NCBI RefSeq assembly: GCF_023065955.2
Contig: NW_026623056.1
Span: 86,675,256 to 86,739,255 of the forward strand
Length of the DNA stretch: 64,000 nt
Direction: 5' to 3'
Origin: Ursus arctos
Taxonomy: Eukaryota > Chordata > Mammalia > Carnivora > Ursidae
The first letter of the stretch is position 1. Each line of letters starts with the position of its first letter. This document shows, in pieces, positions 44,831-56,050 of the stretch. Position numbers and translations under genes: made by a program. The notes below the pieces were generated by a model, which did not search any database, was not told the DNA's origin, and saw only the letters and a program-made list of their open reading frames with translations.

Positions 44831-45689
44831 AAAGACTAGTTATGAGAAGAAGTCCCAATACCATTATGAGCTAGAGATATCAAAGACTAAAATCCAAACA
44901 CTGAGAGAAGAAGGCCAACTCCTCACAGGCCCGCCATGACTGTCTGAAAGGACGTTGGCAGAAGGGTCTGGAAAACAGCGTCTGAGGAAGAGGGGACTTC
45001 AGCACCTACCGCCCTCACCCGCCTCCAGCTAGAGCCTTGGAGAGGCTCTTCTGAGCAACTGTGGAGTAAAATTACATCAGAATATACATTAATGAGAATA
45101 TTTTAAATAACGAGAACGCTGCTAATTATATCTTCTCTTTTTAACACGAGGTTGAACACTTTACGGCAACCCTGAGACTCGCCGTGTGCCCAGCAGGGAG
45201 CCTCCACTCGGCACACACTTGTAAAGGCCATGACAGCAGGCTGGACGATATGAGGTGTGAGAAATGAAAACTTTATGTGCAGACAAATTTAGATTTTTAA
45301 AATATTTTCACTAGGGGCATAAATAAAGGGAAATTAGACCACTGGGATTTCAGAAAACGAGAATACAGACTCTGATTTTTGTTTTAAATTTTAGTGCTCA
45401 GAATACCCAATAGCTAAGGAGTAAATAATCCAGCAAGTCACCAAAAGTAACACTTCAGTGTTAACTTCATACTTTTCATATACTTGGAGCTATTTCGTTC
45501 AAGGAAGAGGGGAAAATTACACACATTTAACTAAAAGAAAGAAGACAAGGGAGAAAAACGTCTGAACACAGAAAACAACAGGCATTTCCTTTTATGATGC
45601 GGCTTTCGTATATAACCGGGGATACCAACTGTTTACACATCTCCAATTTCCGCGAATTTATTTTAAGTATACTATTGTGACTACTTTTA
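44831..45689. other. Unassigned, no gene
   Basis: No recognised element or gene. Confidence 0.35.
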
Positions 45690-45986
45690 CAATTCTTCCA
45701 CAGTGATTCATTTATTACAAAAAATAAGGACACATTACAGCAAGGGTAAATTTTGGAGTGAACACTCATGTACCCCCCCAGCAATATTCGACCGTTAATA
45801 CTCTATTACACTTGCCTTAGTACATATCTATCAACTAGTCTTTGCAGCCACTTCACTGCTTTACGCATTTCAACATCAATTTCAGATATTCCTCTATTAA
45901 GACTTAAGCCTGCTTTTAACTAGAGTTCAATACTTTAGTTTGTATGTAAAACGTACCCGCAGTGATACTGTAAGATCTGCCGGGGT

Positions 45987-46203
45987 GTTTTTTGTTTTTT
46001 TTTTTTAAGATTTTATTTATTTATTTGAGAGAGGGAGAGAGTATGGGGGAGGTGAGCGGTAGGGAGGGAGAGAGGGAGTCTCAAGCAGACTCCCCACTGA
46101 GCATGGAGACCAACACAGGTCTCCATCTCATGACCCTGAGATGACAACCTGAGCCGAGATCAAGAGTCGGACGCTTAAGAGACTGGCGCCACCCGGGTGC
46201 CCC
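45987..46203 (-). mobile_element. CAN-SINE inside antisense L1
   Basis: Poly(T), 'aagattttatttatttattt', GA-rich body, 'gactccccactgagcatgga', 'catgaccctgagatgacaac', 'gcgccacccgggtgcccc'. No clear target duplication seen. First of six insertions in this L1. Confidence 0.9.
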
Positions 46204-46602
46204 AAGCTCTCTGCTGGGTTTTGACAAATGTATACACCCTGTTACTAAAAGCTCTATTAAAGCAAGAAGCAGTACCATCATTCGAAAGGTTCCTCCTGTC
46301 CTTCCTGGTTGATCTTCACTCCCATCCCCTAGAGACAACCTCCTCCCACCACAGATCGGATCTGCCCGCTCTAGAACGTCACAAAACGGAGGAAAACACT
46401 GTACGATTTTGCAGAAGCCTTCCTTCACCGTGCATAAAGTTTCTAAGATTCATGCAAGTGGATGCATCCACTTATTAGCAGTTCATCCTTTCTGATTGCT
46501 GAGTGATGTTCGAGTATATGAATATGCTACAATGTATCCATTCATCGGTTTGATGGACATTCGGGCTGTTTCCAGGTTTGGGCTATTAAAAACGAAGCTG
46601 CT

Positions 46603-46802
46603 GGGGCGCCTGGGTGGCACAGCGGTTAAGCCTCTGCCTTCGGCTCAGGGCGTGATCCCGGCGGTCTGGGATCGAGCCCCACATCAGGCTCCTCTGCTAT
46701 GAGCCTGCTTCTTCCTCTCCCACTCCCCCTGCTTGTGTTCCCTCTCTCGCTGGCTGTCTCTATCTCTGTCGAATAAATAAATAAAATCTTTAAAAAAAAA
46801 AA
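46603..46802 (+). mobile_element. CAN-SINE, young subtype, inside antisense L1
   Basis: Complete young copy with A-rich tail. Perfect 15-bp duplication aaaaacgaagctgct at 46588-46602 and 46803-46817, which lies in L1 sequence and shows that the SINE came later. The only plus-strand SINE of the six. Confidence 0.97.
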
Positions 46803-47617
46803 AAAAACGAAGCTGCTATGAACAATGACATACAAGATGTTGTGCTGACACATATTTTCATTCATTTTGGGTGAATAACGAGGAAGGCGTAGGGCTGTTG
46901 GGTCAGAAGGGAAGTACATGTTTACTTTTACAAAAATCTGCCACATCATTTTTCCAAAGTGGCTGTAAGATTTTATATTTCCGCCAACAATGTGATGTTT
47001 AGGAACTGTGGTTGTTCCACATCCTCCCCAATATTTCGTGTGATCAGTCTTTCCTATTTTTAGCTAATCTGATGGGTGTGGTGGGCGTGTAGTGGTATCT
47101 CATTCTGGTTTTAATTTGCATTTTCCCGAAGACAGAAAATGTTAAGGATCTTCTCATGTGCTTACTGGGCTGCTAGCAGTCCTATTTTGTCAAGTGTTGT
47201 TCAAATGTTTTAACTGAGCTGTTTGTCATTTGATTATTGAGTTGTAGACATTCTTTATGTATCATAGATACCGGTTTTTCTCAAATATGTGTTTGTGCAA
47301 ATGTCTCCCAGCATGTGGCTTATCTGTTCATTTTATCACTATCTCTTTGGAGAGCATAGTGTTTTCATTTTTATGAAGTCTCGTTTGTCAATTTTTTTTC
47401 TTTTATGGTTACCGCTTTCTGTAACCAGTTTATGAAATCTCTGCCTACCACTAAATCATGAGGATATTCCATTTTCCTTTAGAAGCATTATAATTTTAGC
47501 TCTTGGATTAAGGTCTATGATCTATCTCAAATCAATCTCAGTGTGTGAGGTGAGGGAGAGGTTAAAATTCACTTATTTTCCTTTAGACTATGTATTAGGT
47601 TATGCCAGCACCATTTC

Positions 47618-47848
47618 TTTTTTTTTTTTTTTTTAAGATTTTATTTATTTATTTGACAGAGAGAGAGATTGAGAGAGCACAAGCAGGGGGGAGAGGCAGA
47701 GGGAGAGGGAAAAACAGGAAAACAGGCCCCTCTAGGCAGGGAGCCCAACAGGGCTGGGGGGGTGGGGGTGGGGCTTGATCCCAGGACCCCAGGATCATGA
47801 CCTGAGCTGAAGGCAGACGCTTAGCCAGTTGAGCCACCCAGGTGCCCC
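47618..47848 (-). mobile_element. CAN-SINE inside antisense L1
   Basis: About 16 T, 'aagattttatttatttattt', GA-rich body, a G-run cluster at 47751-47774, 'gatcatgacctgagctgaag', 'gagccacccaggtgcccc'. No duplication recognised. Confidence 0.93.
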
Positions 47849-48353
47849 AAGTTTCTAATTCCTATTGTGATTTCTTCCTTGACCCACAGATTATTCAGAT
47901 GTGTGTTGTTCAATTTTTAAAAATTTGTAATTTTCCTACATTTTTGTACTAACTTCTAATTTGATGCCACTGTGGACAGAGAAAGTACTTGCTCTATGTG
48001 ATTTCAATCACTTTATTTTTATGGAGACATAGTTTATGGCCCATCATATAATCTAACTTGGTGAATATACCATATGCACTTGAAGAGAATGTGCGTTCAG
48101 CTGGGTGTCATGTTCTATAAACACCAATTAGGTGATTGGGGTTCATAGTGTTATTCAGATCTTTTATGTGTTTCACTATTTTTGGTTAGTTGTTCTACCA
48201 CCTGTTAAGAAAGTGGTATTAAAATCTCCAACTATGATTGTGGACTTGTCTATTTTTCTCTTTGTTCTGTCATTTTTTTCTTCATTTTTTTTGAAGCTCT
48301 GTTATCAGGTAAATACACATCTATGATTGTTATGTCCTCTCAATAAACTGACC

Positions 48354-48551
48354 TTTTTTTTTTTTAAGATTTTATTTATTTATTCAACAGAGATAGAGAC
48401 AGCCAGCGAGAGAGGGAACACAGCAGGGGGAGTGGGAGAGGAAGAAGCAGGCTCATAGCGGAGGAGCCTGATGTGGGGCTCGATCCCATAACGCCGGGAT
48501 CACGCCCTGAGCCAAAGGCAGACGCCCAACCGCTGTGCCACCCAGGCGCCC
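48354..48551 (-). mobile_element. CAN-SINE, young subtype, inside antisense L1
   Basis: Poly(T), 'agagacagccagcgagagag', 'gatgtggggctcgatcccat', 'ccacccaggcgcc'. Perfect 15-bp duplication ctcaataaactgacc at 48339-48353 and 48552-48566. Confidence 0.97.
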
Positions 48552-48987
48552 CTCAATAAACTGACCCTTTCTATCATTAGAAATACCCCTCTTTATCTCT
48601 CCTAATTCTTTGTCTTGAATTTTGTTTTACTGGATGTCAATAAAGTCACTTCAGCCTTCTTAAGCTTGCTGTTTGCATGCTATATCTTTTTTCCATCCTT
48701 TTGCTTTTAACCCATCTATGTCTTTATAATTAAGCATCTCTTAAAGAGAATATATATTCAGGTCTTGCTTTCTTTTTTTTATATCCATTCTGACACTCTG
48801 ACTTTTAACCACAGTATTTAGTCGATTATCATTTAGCTGAATTACACCCACCATCTTGTTCATTTTTGGTTTTTCCTTCTATTTTTCATTCTAATATTCC
48901 CTTTTTTTGCTGCCTTCTTTTGGATTATTTGGATATTTTAATTTATCTGTTGGCTTTTTAGCTATACCTCTTTGCCTCATGCTTTTA

Positions 48988-49183
48988 AAGATTTATTTTA
49001 ATTAATTTATTTAAAGAGAGAGAGAGAGAGAGAGAAGAGGGGCAGAGGGAGAGAGATAGTCTGAAGCAGACTCCCTGCTGAGCCCAGAGCCTGACATGGG
49101 ACTTGATCTCATGATCCTGAGTTCATGACCTGAGCTGAAATCAAGAGTTGGATGCTTCACCGACTGAGCCACCTAGGTGCCCC
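48988..49183 (-). mobile_element. CAN-SINE, older subtype, inside antisense L1
   Basis: 'aagatttattttaattaatt', (AG)n body, 'gcagactccctgctgagccc', 'gactgagccacctaggtgcc'. Duplication tttgcct(c/t)atg(c/t)tttta at 48971-48987 and 49184-49200. Confidence 0.95.
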
Positions 49184-49414
49184 TTTGCCTTATGTTTTTA
49201 GTGGTTACTTCAGGGATTACAATATAAATGCTTAATTTACATACTTACTGAATTTATACCATTTCACATCAGATGTAAAAATACTGCCACTATATAGAGT
49301 TCCATTTATTCCCTTTCTACTGTCCTTTATGCTAGAGATGTCATATGTACAGCATCAAAAGACACAAGATTATGCAGGATGATGTTACAATTTTTGCCTT
49401 AAACAGTCATATAT

Positions 49415-49617
49415 ATATATATATTTTTTAAAGATTTTGTTTATTTGTATGAGAGAGAGAAAGTGCGAGTGAGTGAGTCAGAGAGAGAGAGAGAGCACGA
49501 GTGGGGAGAGGGTCAGAGGGAGAAGTGCACTCCCCACTGAGCAGGGAGCCTGACACGGGGCTTGGCTTGATCCCGGGACTCCGGGACGCTTAACTGGCTG
49601 AGCTACCCAGGTGCCCC
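49415..49617 (-). mobile_element. CAN-SINE, older subtype, inside antisense L1
   Basis: Short (TA)n then T-run, 'aaagattttgtttatttgta', GA-rich body, 'ccactgagcagggagcctga', 'gagctacccaggtgcccc'. Duplication aacagtcatatat at 49402-49414 and 49618-49630. Confidence 0.95.
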
Positions 49618-50524
49618 AACAGTCATATATGTTTTAAAGAAATTAAGTGGGGAAAAGTATTTTAAATTTACTCAGGTATTTGCCATTTTGCTCCTTCTCG
49701 AAGGATCCAAGTTTCCCTCTGGTATATTTCCCTCGACCCTCTGGAACACCCGCTGGGTACAGCCGCTGGCATTCTACCCAGCAGATCTGCACTGTAACAA
49801 ATCGTCTTAGTGTTCTTTTATCTGGGAATGTATTTTGCCTTCATTGTTGAAGCCTATTTTTGCTGGGTGTACAATTCTGGGTTGACAGGGTTTTTTCTTT
49901 GAGCTCTTTAAAAATACTGTTCCGCTCTCTTCAGCCTCCCATGATTTCTGATGAGAAATCGTGCACGTTCAACTCATCATTCCTCTGCATGTAAAGTGTT
50001 GTTTTCCTCAGGATGCTTTCAGTATTTTACCTATATCTTTGTCTTCAGCAGTTTGACTCTGATGTGTCTCGGTGTATTTTCATCAGCTTTATCCTGCTCG
50101 GGGTTTGCTGACATATTGAACTTGCCAATTCATGTCTTTTACCAATTTGGGAGATCACATGGCCATTGTTTGCTCAAATATTTCTTTCTGCCTCATTCCA
50201 TCTCTCTTCTCATGGGATGCCAATTACTATATATTGGATATTTTTAGATTATCCCACAGGTTCCTGAGGCTTACTTTTTTTTTTTTTTCCCAGTGTTTTT
50301 CTCTCTTCTTCAAATTGGGTAATTATTATTATTCTATGCTCAAGTGCACAGAACTGGAGAACATGAGGAAGATATAATTAAATTCATATGGCTGATCTTT
50401 GAAGGGTTACTGTGAACGAGACAAGCTAAAAGAAACATGCCATTGTAATTTTCAAAGGAAACTGCACTAACTAGAGATGTCCTATCCCTGTTGAAAATCA
50501 AGGAAATAAGGAAATTACTACTAC

Positions 50525-50735
50525 AGAGTACCTAGTACTACTTGAGTACCAGGAACTGAACTGGACTTCCACATATACCCTTCTATTTAACCCAGATCAC
50601 AGTAACAGAGGTATTACTGTCCATGTTTTACAGATAATGGTACGGAAGAACAAACAAGTTAAGTAAGATCCTACTAGTAAGCTCAAGACCTGGGACTTTA
50701 ACTTATGACTCCCATTACACCCCTTTCCACAAAAA
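50525..50735 (-). mobile_element. MIR SINE
   Basis: 'agtaccaggaactgaactgg', 'gaggtattactgtccatgtt', 'ttacagataatggtacggaa', 'aagttaagtaagatcctact', 'ggactttaacttatgactcc' follow antisense MIR. Confidence 0.65.
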
Positions 50736-50934
50736 ATCTCCTAACAAACTTAAGAAAATCACCAAGAATTAGATGTCAGCTGACCCGATTTCCTTTTACA
50801 ACAAGATTAGCATACACATAGATGTTGGAAGGATGAGGGATATAGTGTATTAGGATTTCAGCAAAGCAGGAAAAAAAAAAAAAGTAAGCCTCAGGAACCT
50901 GTGGGATAATCAAGGCTCTCAAACAAATCTTTTA

Positions 50935-51137
50935 AATGCTGGTTCTACCATTTAACTCTTCGTGTGGCTGTGGCTGAGCCATTTCAACCCTCTAAGCAAT
51001 AGCTCCCTCATTTCTTAAAATGGCAACTATAATGGTACCTATCTCCTAGGGTATGGTAAAGACTGAACGGGAAAAATGCACATAATGGACAGTACCCGCC
51101 ACACAGAACATGCCAAATCAATGTCAGCTATGATTAA
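50935..51137 (+). mobile_element. MIR SINE
   Basis: 'ttctaccatttaactcttcg', 'tggctgagccatttcaaccc', 'tcatttcttaaaatggcaac', 'ggtacctatctcctagggta' and 'ccgccacacagaacatgcca' follow sense MIR. Confidence 0.7.
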
Positions 51138-51819
51138 GGCACGACATCGCTGTGGACAAAAGATGAAGCAATGTGAAATAATTGTACAATAGTGATGAAA
51201 TAATATGAAATATTATAAACAACAACAAGTATTATTGGCCTCATCCTGTTCAACTTCTAATAACGTCTGCTTTTGATTTATAATTTTCCAATTATCTTCT
51301 GGAAAAGAAATATTGTGATGGGGTCACTAAAGAATTATACAGAACCGCTGCCTCAGAAAGAAATATGCTTATTATTTAGAATAGAAAAATGCTGGAAATG
51401 ACAGGAGAGCATTCACTGGAGATTGATTAAATAAATCACGGTCAAACTGCACGTACAGAACAAAAGACGTGTTTTGAGCAGACTGATCGCATGGGAAGTG
51501 ATTATTTCATAAACAACATAATCACAGTCTTACATATATCGTGTAGGAGGAAAACAGACTAGAAGAAAATATACCAAAAGATTAATGTGATAATTTATAG
51601 GTGGTGGGGTTACAGATGATTTTCATTTCCTTAGCATAAATTAACTTATTGTCTTGTTTTTTATAATGGCCAAGAATTCTTTTTATAACTAAGAAATATT
51701 TTCAGAAAAAAATAATTAGTTTTATGTACCCTGACTGGCTTTATTGTCAACGCTTTTGGTCCTTCAGACCTAAAGTTTTCATCTCCAACATGACGGTGTA
51801 ACTAAATGTTCATAACTGG
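51138..51819. other. Unassigned, no gene
   Basis: AT-rich; nothing recognised. Confidence 0.35.
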
Positions 51820-52260
51820 AGATGCTTAGAGAACAGGGGATATGGGGATTTAGAACAGCCAATAACCATCTTCAAATATCTTAAATTATCTGAACTAATT
51901 AACAGTTCCTTTAACTATCCTTTGGGAGAAAGTTAAATAACTTTTCTCTACTTGGATCCATGGCCAGATTTCCTTTCTGGAATGGGATGGGATTTGAAGG
52001 ACCCATCCCGGGAGACAGCTCTCACCGTAAGATGCTGGAATGAGCTGCCCAAAGGTATAAACAGCTCAATAAATATTTGTAAAATGAACAAGGCCAGAAA
52101 GTTGCTCACCATCCAGGACTCAGACATATCTGAAACAGTGCAGAGGGCATTCAGGCAGCAGGGGGTGACAGGTGACTGGCCTTTCGAGGACCTTCTCCTC
52201 CAGATCCAAGAGACCATGAGAGTTTTGGTATATGCTGTTGGTCTGATTTGACGTTTGCAA
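51820..52260 (+). mobile_element. Probable L3/CR1 LINE 3' remnant
   Basis: 'accatcttcaaatatcttaa', 'tgctggaatgagctgcccaa', 'gagggcattcaggcagcagg' and 'gactggcctttcgaggacct' parallel the mammalian L3/CR1 3' series as I recall it (gtcttcaaatatctgaag, aatggaatgggctgcctc, ggattc.tgca..gggtaggag, tggactagatgacct). This explains the 99-codon plus frame and 156-codon minus frame here without a gene. Confidence 0.5.
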
Positions 52261-53465
52261 GATGTCAAATCCTTCACTCTATCCCAACTATGACCACATT
52301 GTGCTGAACAGATTTGGTCTGTTTCAGGACAGTTTTCCAGGCGCCATAGCAAAAAGGTAAATGAGCCCTCAATCTTACCAGGGGGCTCTACCTCCACTGA
52401 CCTGCAGCAGAACCCCAAGAGGGCCTCTGATGACCTTCAACAGTTGGGAGGCACCACATTTTGTAACAAAGAGAAGAGAAGGGAACAGAAAGGAACAACA
52501 CCTAAACTGAAAGCTACAGGAAGCCCTTTAACTGTTCTAAACAAAAACAGAAACAAGCCTTTGTAAGAGGAGGCTCACATCAGAGATTTGTAATCCTGAT
52601 AGGCAACAGACATGTAATCCTGTCTCGCATTACCTTTATGGGTAAGCGCAGAGTGTTAAAACTCAAATTACATTTCATTCTGCTGAAGTTTAGGAAAGCG
52701 CAGGTGCCATAGGGTATTTTCAGAAGTAGGGAGGACACTGAGAGATTCCAAATAAAAACTCCAGGAAAACAGGAATAAAAGCACTTTGTATAAATTCTGC
52801 ACCTCGAACTGTTCCAGTACACACTACCCATACTCTGATTCCAGGGCACATCCTATGCTGTGTTAATGAGCCAAGCAAGCTCTAATGACACTTCAGAATC
52901 CAAAACGTTGACCACAACTTCACATGAGACAACTATGTACCTGCCCCAACAACCCCCACCCCATTCCCACCATGGCCCCGCCACCCTGCTCCCCTCCCAG
53001 AGCAGTCCCAAGGGGTTCGGGAACTGAGGGGCATCCTCCATGAAAGCAGAGATCCCCTCTCTGAGTAAGAATGTTTGAAACCCAAGCTACTCCGCAGAGA
53101 TTTCTCCTCTCAGACATCACTCATCTGTAACTGGAGACATTTCAATAACCACTGGATAATCACCCCGGACAACAACTCTTAGCTTCCCAGGGCAGGGGAC
53201 CCACCCAGGTTTCCCTGGGTTCCAGAGGGGACCACAGTCACTCAGTCCTCACTGTCGGTCTGGGGAAGTCGGGGAACTGAATGGTGCTGAGTTTTATGAA
53301 CAATACGCATATAACTTTGACATGACATATAATAACAACCAAAGAAACACAGTATAATCCCTTTTGGTCGTACAGTTGCACCAACAGGAGGAGAAAGAGC
53401 TTATCTCGAAACAGACAAACTGAAATCCCCACTGCCTTAAATCTTTTTGGAACGAGGCAGGGTAT
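52261..53465. other. Unassigned, no gene
   Basis: 52920-53010 is GC-rich with C-runs. Frames of up to 89 codons have no domain. Confidence 0.35.
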
Positions 53466-53479
53466 AAAAAGAAAGTCCA

Positions 53480-53705
53480 GGGGCACCTGGGTGGCTCAGT
53501 CGGTGAAGCGTCCGACACTCGATTTCAGTTTGGGTCATGATCTCAGGGTCATGGGATCAGGCCCTGCATCAGGCTCCACGCTCAGTGCAGACTCTGCTCC
53601 AGATTCTGTCTCTCCCTCTGCCCCTCCCCCCGGCTGCAGTCCCTCTCTCTAAATAAATAAATCTTTTTAAATAAATTAATTAATTAAAATTAAAATTAAA
53701 AAAAA
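53480..53705 (+). mobile_element. CAN-SINE, older subtype
   Basis: 'ggggcacctgggtggctcag', 'tcggtgaagcgtccgacact', 'cagtttgggtcatgatctca', CT-rich body, A/T-rich tail with TTAA and TTAAAA repeats. Duplication aaaaagaaagtcca at 53466-53479 and 53706-53719. Confidence 0.95.
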
Positions 53706-53939
53706 AAAAAGAAAGTCCAACCAACCAGTCAGCTTGCCGTTAAGATTTAACTCAGTCAGCGGGGCCTGAGTGTCCTGGTGGCAGGACCTTGGGCATTTCT
53801 TGGCCAGTGGTCTCCACACCCATGCCCTGAGGAACCTAGGCTCTAGAAGGCTCTGCAGCCTCATCTGTATGGGGAAGAGGGGTAGTTCATATAAAAAGGG
53901 GCTTTACTGCTTAAAACATATATATAAAATTAAGCCACA

Positions 53940-54090
53940 GATCTAGTACAACCCTCTCATTTTACAGATAAGGAAACGGTTCCAGAGAATTCGGGTGGTT
54001 CACCCAACATCACACAGCTGGTGTGTGAGAACCACACAGATAAAATTACAGCCTAAGTTTCCAAGGTCACTGACACTGCTGTCCCACCAT
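53940..54090 (-). mobile_element. MIR SINE
   Basis: 'ctctcattttacagataagg', 'aaacggttccagagaattcg', 'cacccaacatcacacagctg' and 'ctgctgtcccaccatgtagc' are antisense MIR. Confidence 0.72.
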
Positions 54091-54879
54091 GTAGCTTCAT
54101 TTTTGGGTAACTTCTGTGCACACATATTACCCAGTTTTAACCTGTGAAAACCACATTCGCATCCAGGTGACTACTGGAACCAAAGGCCAGAAAAAAAGGC
54201 AGGGACAGACCTTCTCATAATCCTTCCTCTTCTCTTGTCTCCTCTACCCTTCCCACATCCCGAGAAAATACTTCTCTGCCAGGCAATGACTTCATCATTT
54301 TCCTTCTCGCTAATTTGAATACTCTTGTGGGAGAGCCAAACGAAAAATGAAAATGATGAATGACCCCTTGTGCAATGCAGAAAAAATGCGGCGTCTGGGT
54401 CTCCGGGTGACGGAATACCCCTCATGCAGAAACAGAACATGCTTCTCTCCAAAACAGAAAGCAGAAACAAGGGCGTTTCAGAGCTCCGAGTGTGTTTGGA
54501 CAAATGGTAGGTGTGTAAAAGATTTTAAAGGGGCAGATGAAAGCAAATCAACCCTCACTTCCAAAGCAGGTAAGTGTTTTCATGTGAAAGAAAAACAGAA
54601 GTTTTTCTAAGTGAGTCACAAAGCCATGTCAGGGGAGAAACGGCAACGGGGCAGAGGTATGCAGAACAGGGCGGGGGGGGGAAAGATCGACTCGATCACC
54701 TAACACGTTTTTACTAAAACAATCGTTTTAACCCGCAGCCCAGCCTCTACCTCCTTCACGTGTATACAGGTAAGTGGCCATACTTGAACGATCACAAACA
54801 CCAAATTCTAAGAACACTTACAATTTTTCCACATAGAAACTAATGTTAATTCATAAACTGAGTTTCACTTTCTCTTGCA
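54091..54879. other. Unassigned, no gene
   Basis: An 87-codon plus frame at 54347-54610 and a 110-codon minus frame at 54171-54503 overlap and have no domain. A G9 run lies near 54673. Confidence 0.35.
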
Positions 54880-55031
54880 TTGAGTTTTACTTTTTTGTAA
54901 TTGAAGTATATTTGCCATAGAGCATTGTGTAAATTTAAGACGTAGATGTTAATTTGATACATTGATAGACTATAATACGATTGCTACTGTGACAATAATT
55001 GGCACCTCTAATACATTACTTCCCATTTCTG

Positions 55032-55151
55032 GTTTTTTGTTACGCTTTGTTTTATTGTTTTAAGTAGGCTCCACACCCGATGCGGAGCTCGAACTCACAA
55101 CTCTGAGATCAAGAGTCCGACACTCCACTGACTGAGCCGCCCAGGTGCCCT
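55032..55151 (-). mobile_element. Short CAN-SINE, old, inside L1
   Basis: T-rich tail, 'ttaagtaggctccacacccg', 'atgcggagctcgaactcaca', 'gatcaagagtccgacactcc', 'gactgagccgcccaggtgcc'. A possible direct repeat acattactt occurs at 55013-55021 and 55154-55162. Confidence 0.9.
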
Positions 55152-55431
55152 TCACATTACTTATCCTGTCTTTTTAGTGGTTAGAGTAGTTAGGTTCTCA
55201 TCTCTAAGTAAGTTTGACAATCACAATACGGTACTGTTGTCTACATTCACTGTGCTGTGCATTAGGTCCTGGGTTGAGAGCTTGAGGACTTCTCGTTGCA
55301 AGTTTGTGCCCTTAAACAACATCTGTTCCAGCCCCCCAGCCCCCACCCCCATTCCCTGGTAACCAGCATTCTAGCTCTGTTCTTAGGAGTCCGGCTTTTT
55401 TAGATTCCACATAGAAGTGATACCACACACT

Positions 55432-55631
55432 GGGGTGCCTGGGTGGCTCAGTCATTAAGCGTCTGCCTTCGGCTCAGGCCACGATCCCAGGGTCCTGGGA
55501 TCGAGTCCCGCATCAGGCTCCCTGCTCAGTGGGAAGCCTGCTTCTCCCTCTCCCACTCCCCCTGCTTGTGTTCTCCCTCTCGCTGTCTCTCTGTCAAATT
55601 AATAAATGAAATCTTTAAAAAAAAAAAAAAA
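55432..55631 (+). mobile_element. CAN-SINE inside L1
   Basis: 'ggggtgcctgggtggctcag', 'cattaagcgtctgccttcgg', 'ccacgatcccagggtcctgg', CT-rich body, AATCTTT and about 17 A. Imperfect duplication agaagtgata(c/t)(c/t)acaca at 55413-55430 and from 55632. Confidence 0.95.
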
Positions 55632-55826
55632 AGAAGTGATATTACACAGTACTTAATCTTTCTCTGTCTGACTTCTCTTGCTTATTAGCGAGCTGTCCCG
55701 TCCATGTTGTCACATAACCAAGCTTTTAAAATGCTGCTTTCTTGTCATACATTTTTTTCCCTCATGAGAACCTTGGGTCACATTCTCAACCTTCATTTTT
55801 GCAGTTACTAAGGAGGTAGCTCTCAG

Positions 55827-56033
55827 GGGCGTCTGGGTGGTGCAGTCGTTAAGCATCTGCCTTCGGCTCAGGGCGTGATCCCAGTGTTCTGGGATCGAGC
55901 CCCACATCAGGCTTCTCCGCTGGGAGCCTGCTTCTTCCTCTCCCACTCCCCCTGCGTGTGTTCCCTCTCTCGTTGGCTGTCTCTCTCTGTCAAATAAATA
56001 AATAAAATCTTTTTAAAAATAAATAAATAAACA
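55827..56033 (+). mobile_element. CAN-SINE, young-type
   Basis: 'gggcgtctgggtggtgcagt', 'cgttaagcatctgccttcgg', 'gttctgggatcgagccccac', CT-rich body, AATAAATAAATAAAATC tail. Duplication aaggagg(t/c)agctctcag at 55810-55826 and 56034-56050. Confidence 0.96.
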
Positions 56034-56050
56034 AAGGAGGCAGCTCTCAG

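Larger units (their letters stand above)
45690..50350 (-). mobile_element. Long antisense L1 (L1M type) broken by six SINEs
   Basis: From left to right: 3' region ('gtgaacactcatgtaccccc', 'gggttttgacaaatgtatac'), then the ORF2 end ('cggtttgatggacattcggg', 'gtagtggtatctcattctgg', 'ttaatttgcattttcccgaa'), then further upstream ORF2 antisense ('gatgccactgtggacagaga', 'tttactggatgtcaataaag', 'gctgggtgtacaattctggg', 'tgatgagaaatcgtgcacg'). Removing the six SINE insertions leaves about 3.4 kb of L1. It encodes no intact reverse transcriptase frame; many stops and indels. The left limit is approximate because the 3' part is strongly diverged. Confidence 0.82.
54880..55800 (-). mobile_element. Antisense L1 3' region broken by two SINEs
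   Basis: 'ttttttgtaattgaagtata', 'gacaataattggcacctcta', 'tggttagagtagttaggttc', 'gttgtctacattcactgtgc', 'tgcattaggtcctgggttga', 'ttctagctctgttcttagga', and after the second SINE 'tctctgtctgacttctcttg' form the reverse complement of an L1 3' UTR. Interrupted at 55032-55151 and 55432-55631. Confidence 0.85.

Noticed and set aside
51948..52418. 156-codon minus frame and 99-codon plus frame with coding-like texture
   Set aside because: The segment is better explained as an L3/CR1 LINE 3' remnant, which is non-coding here.
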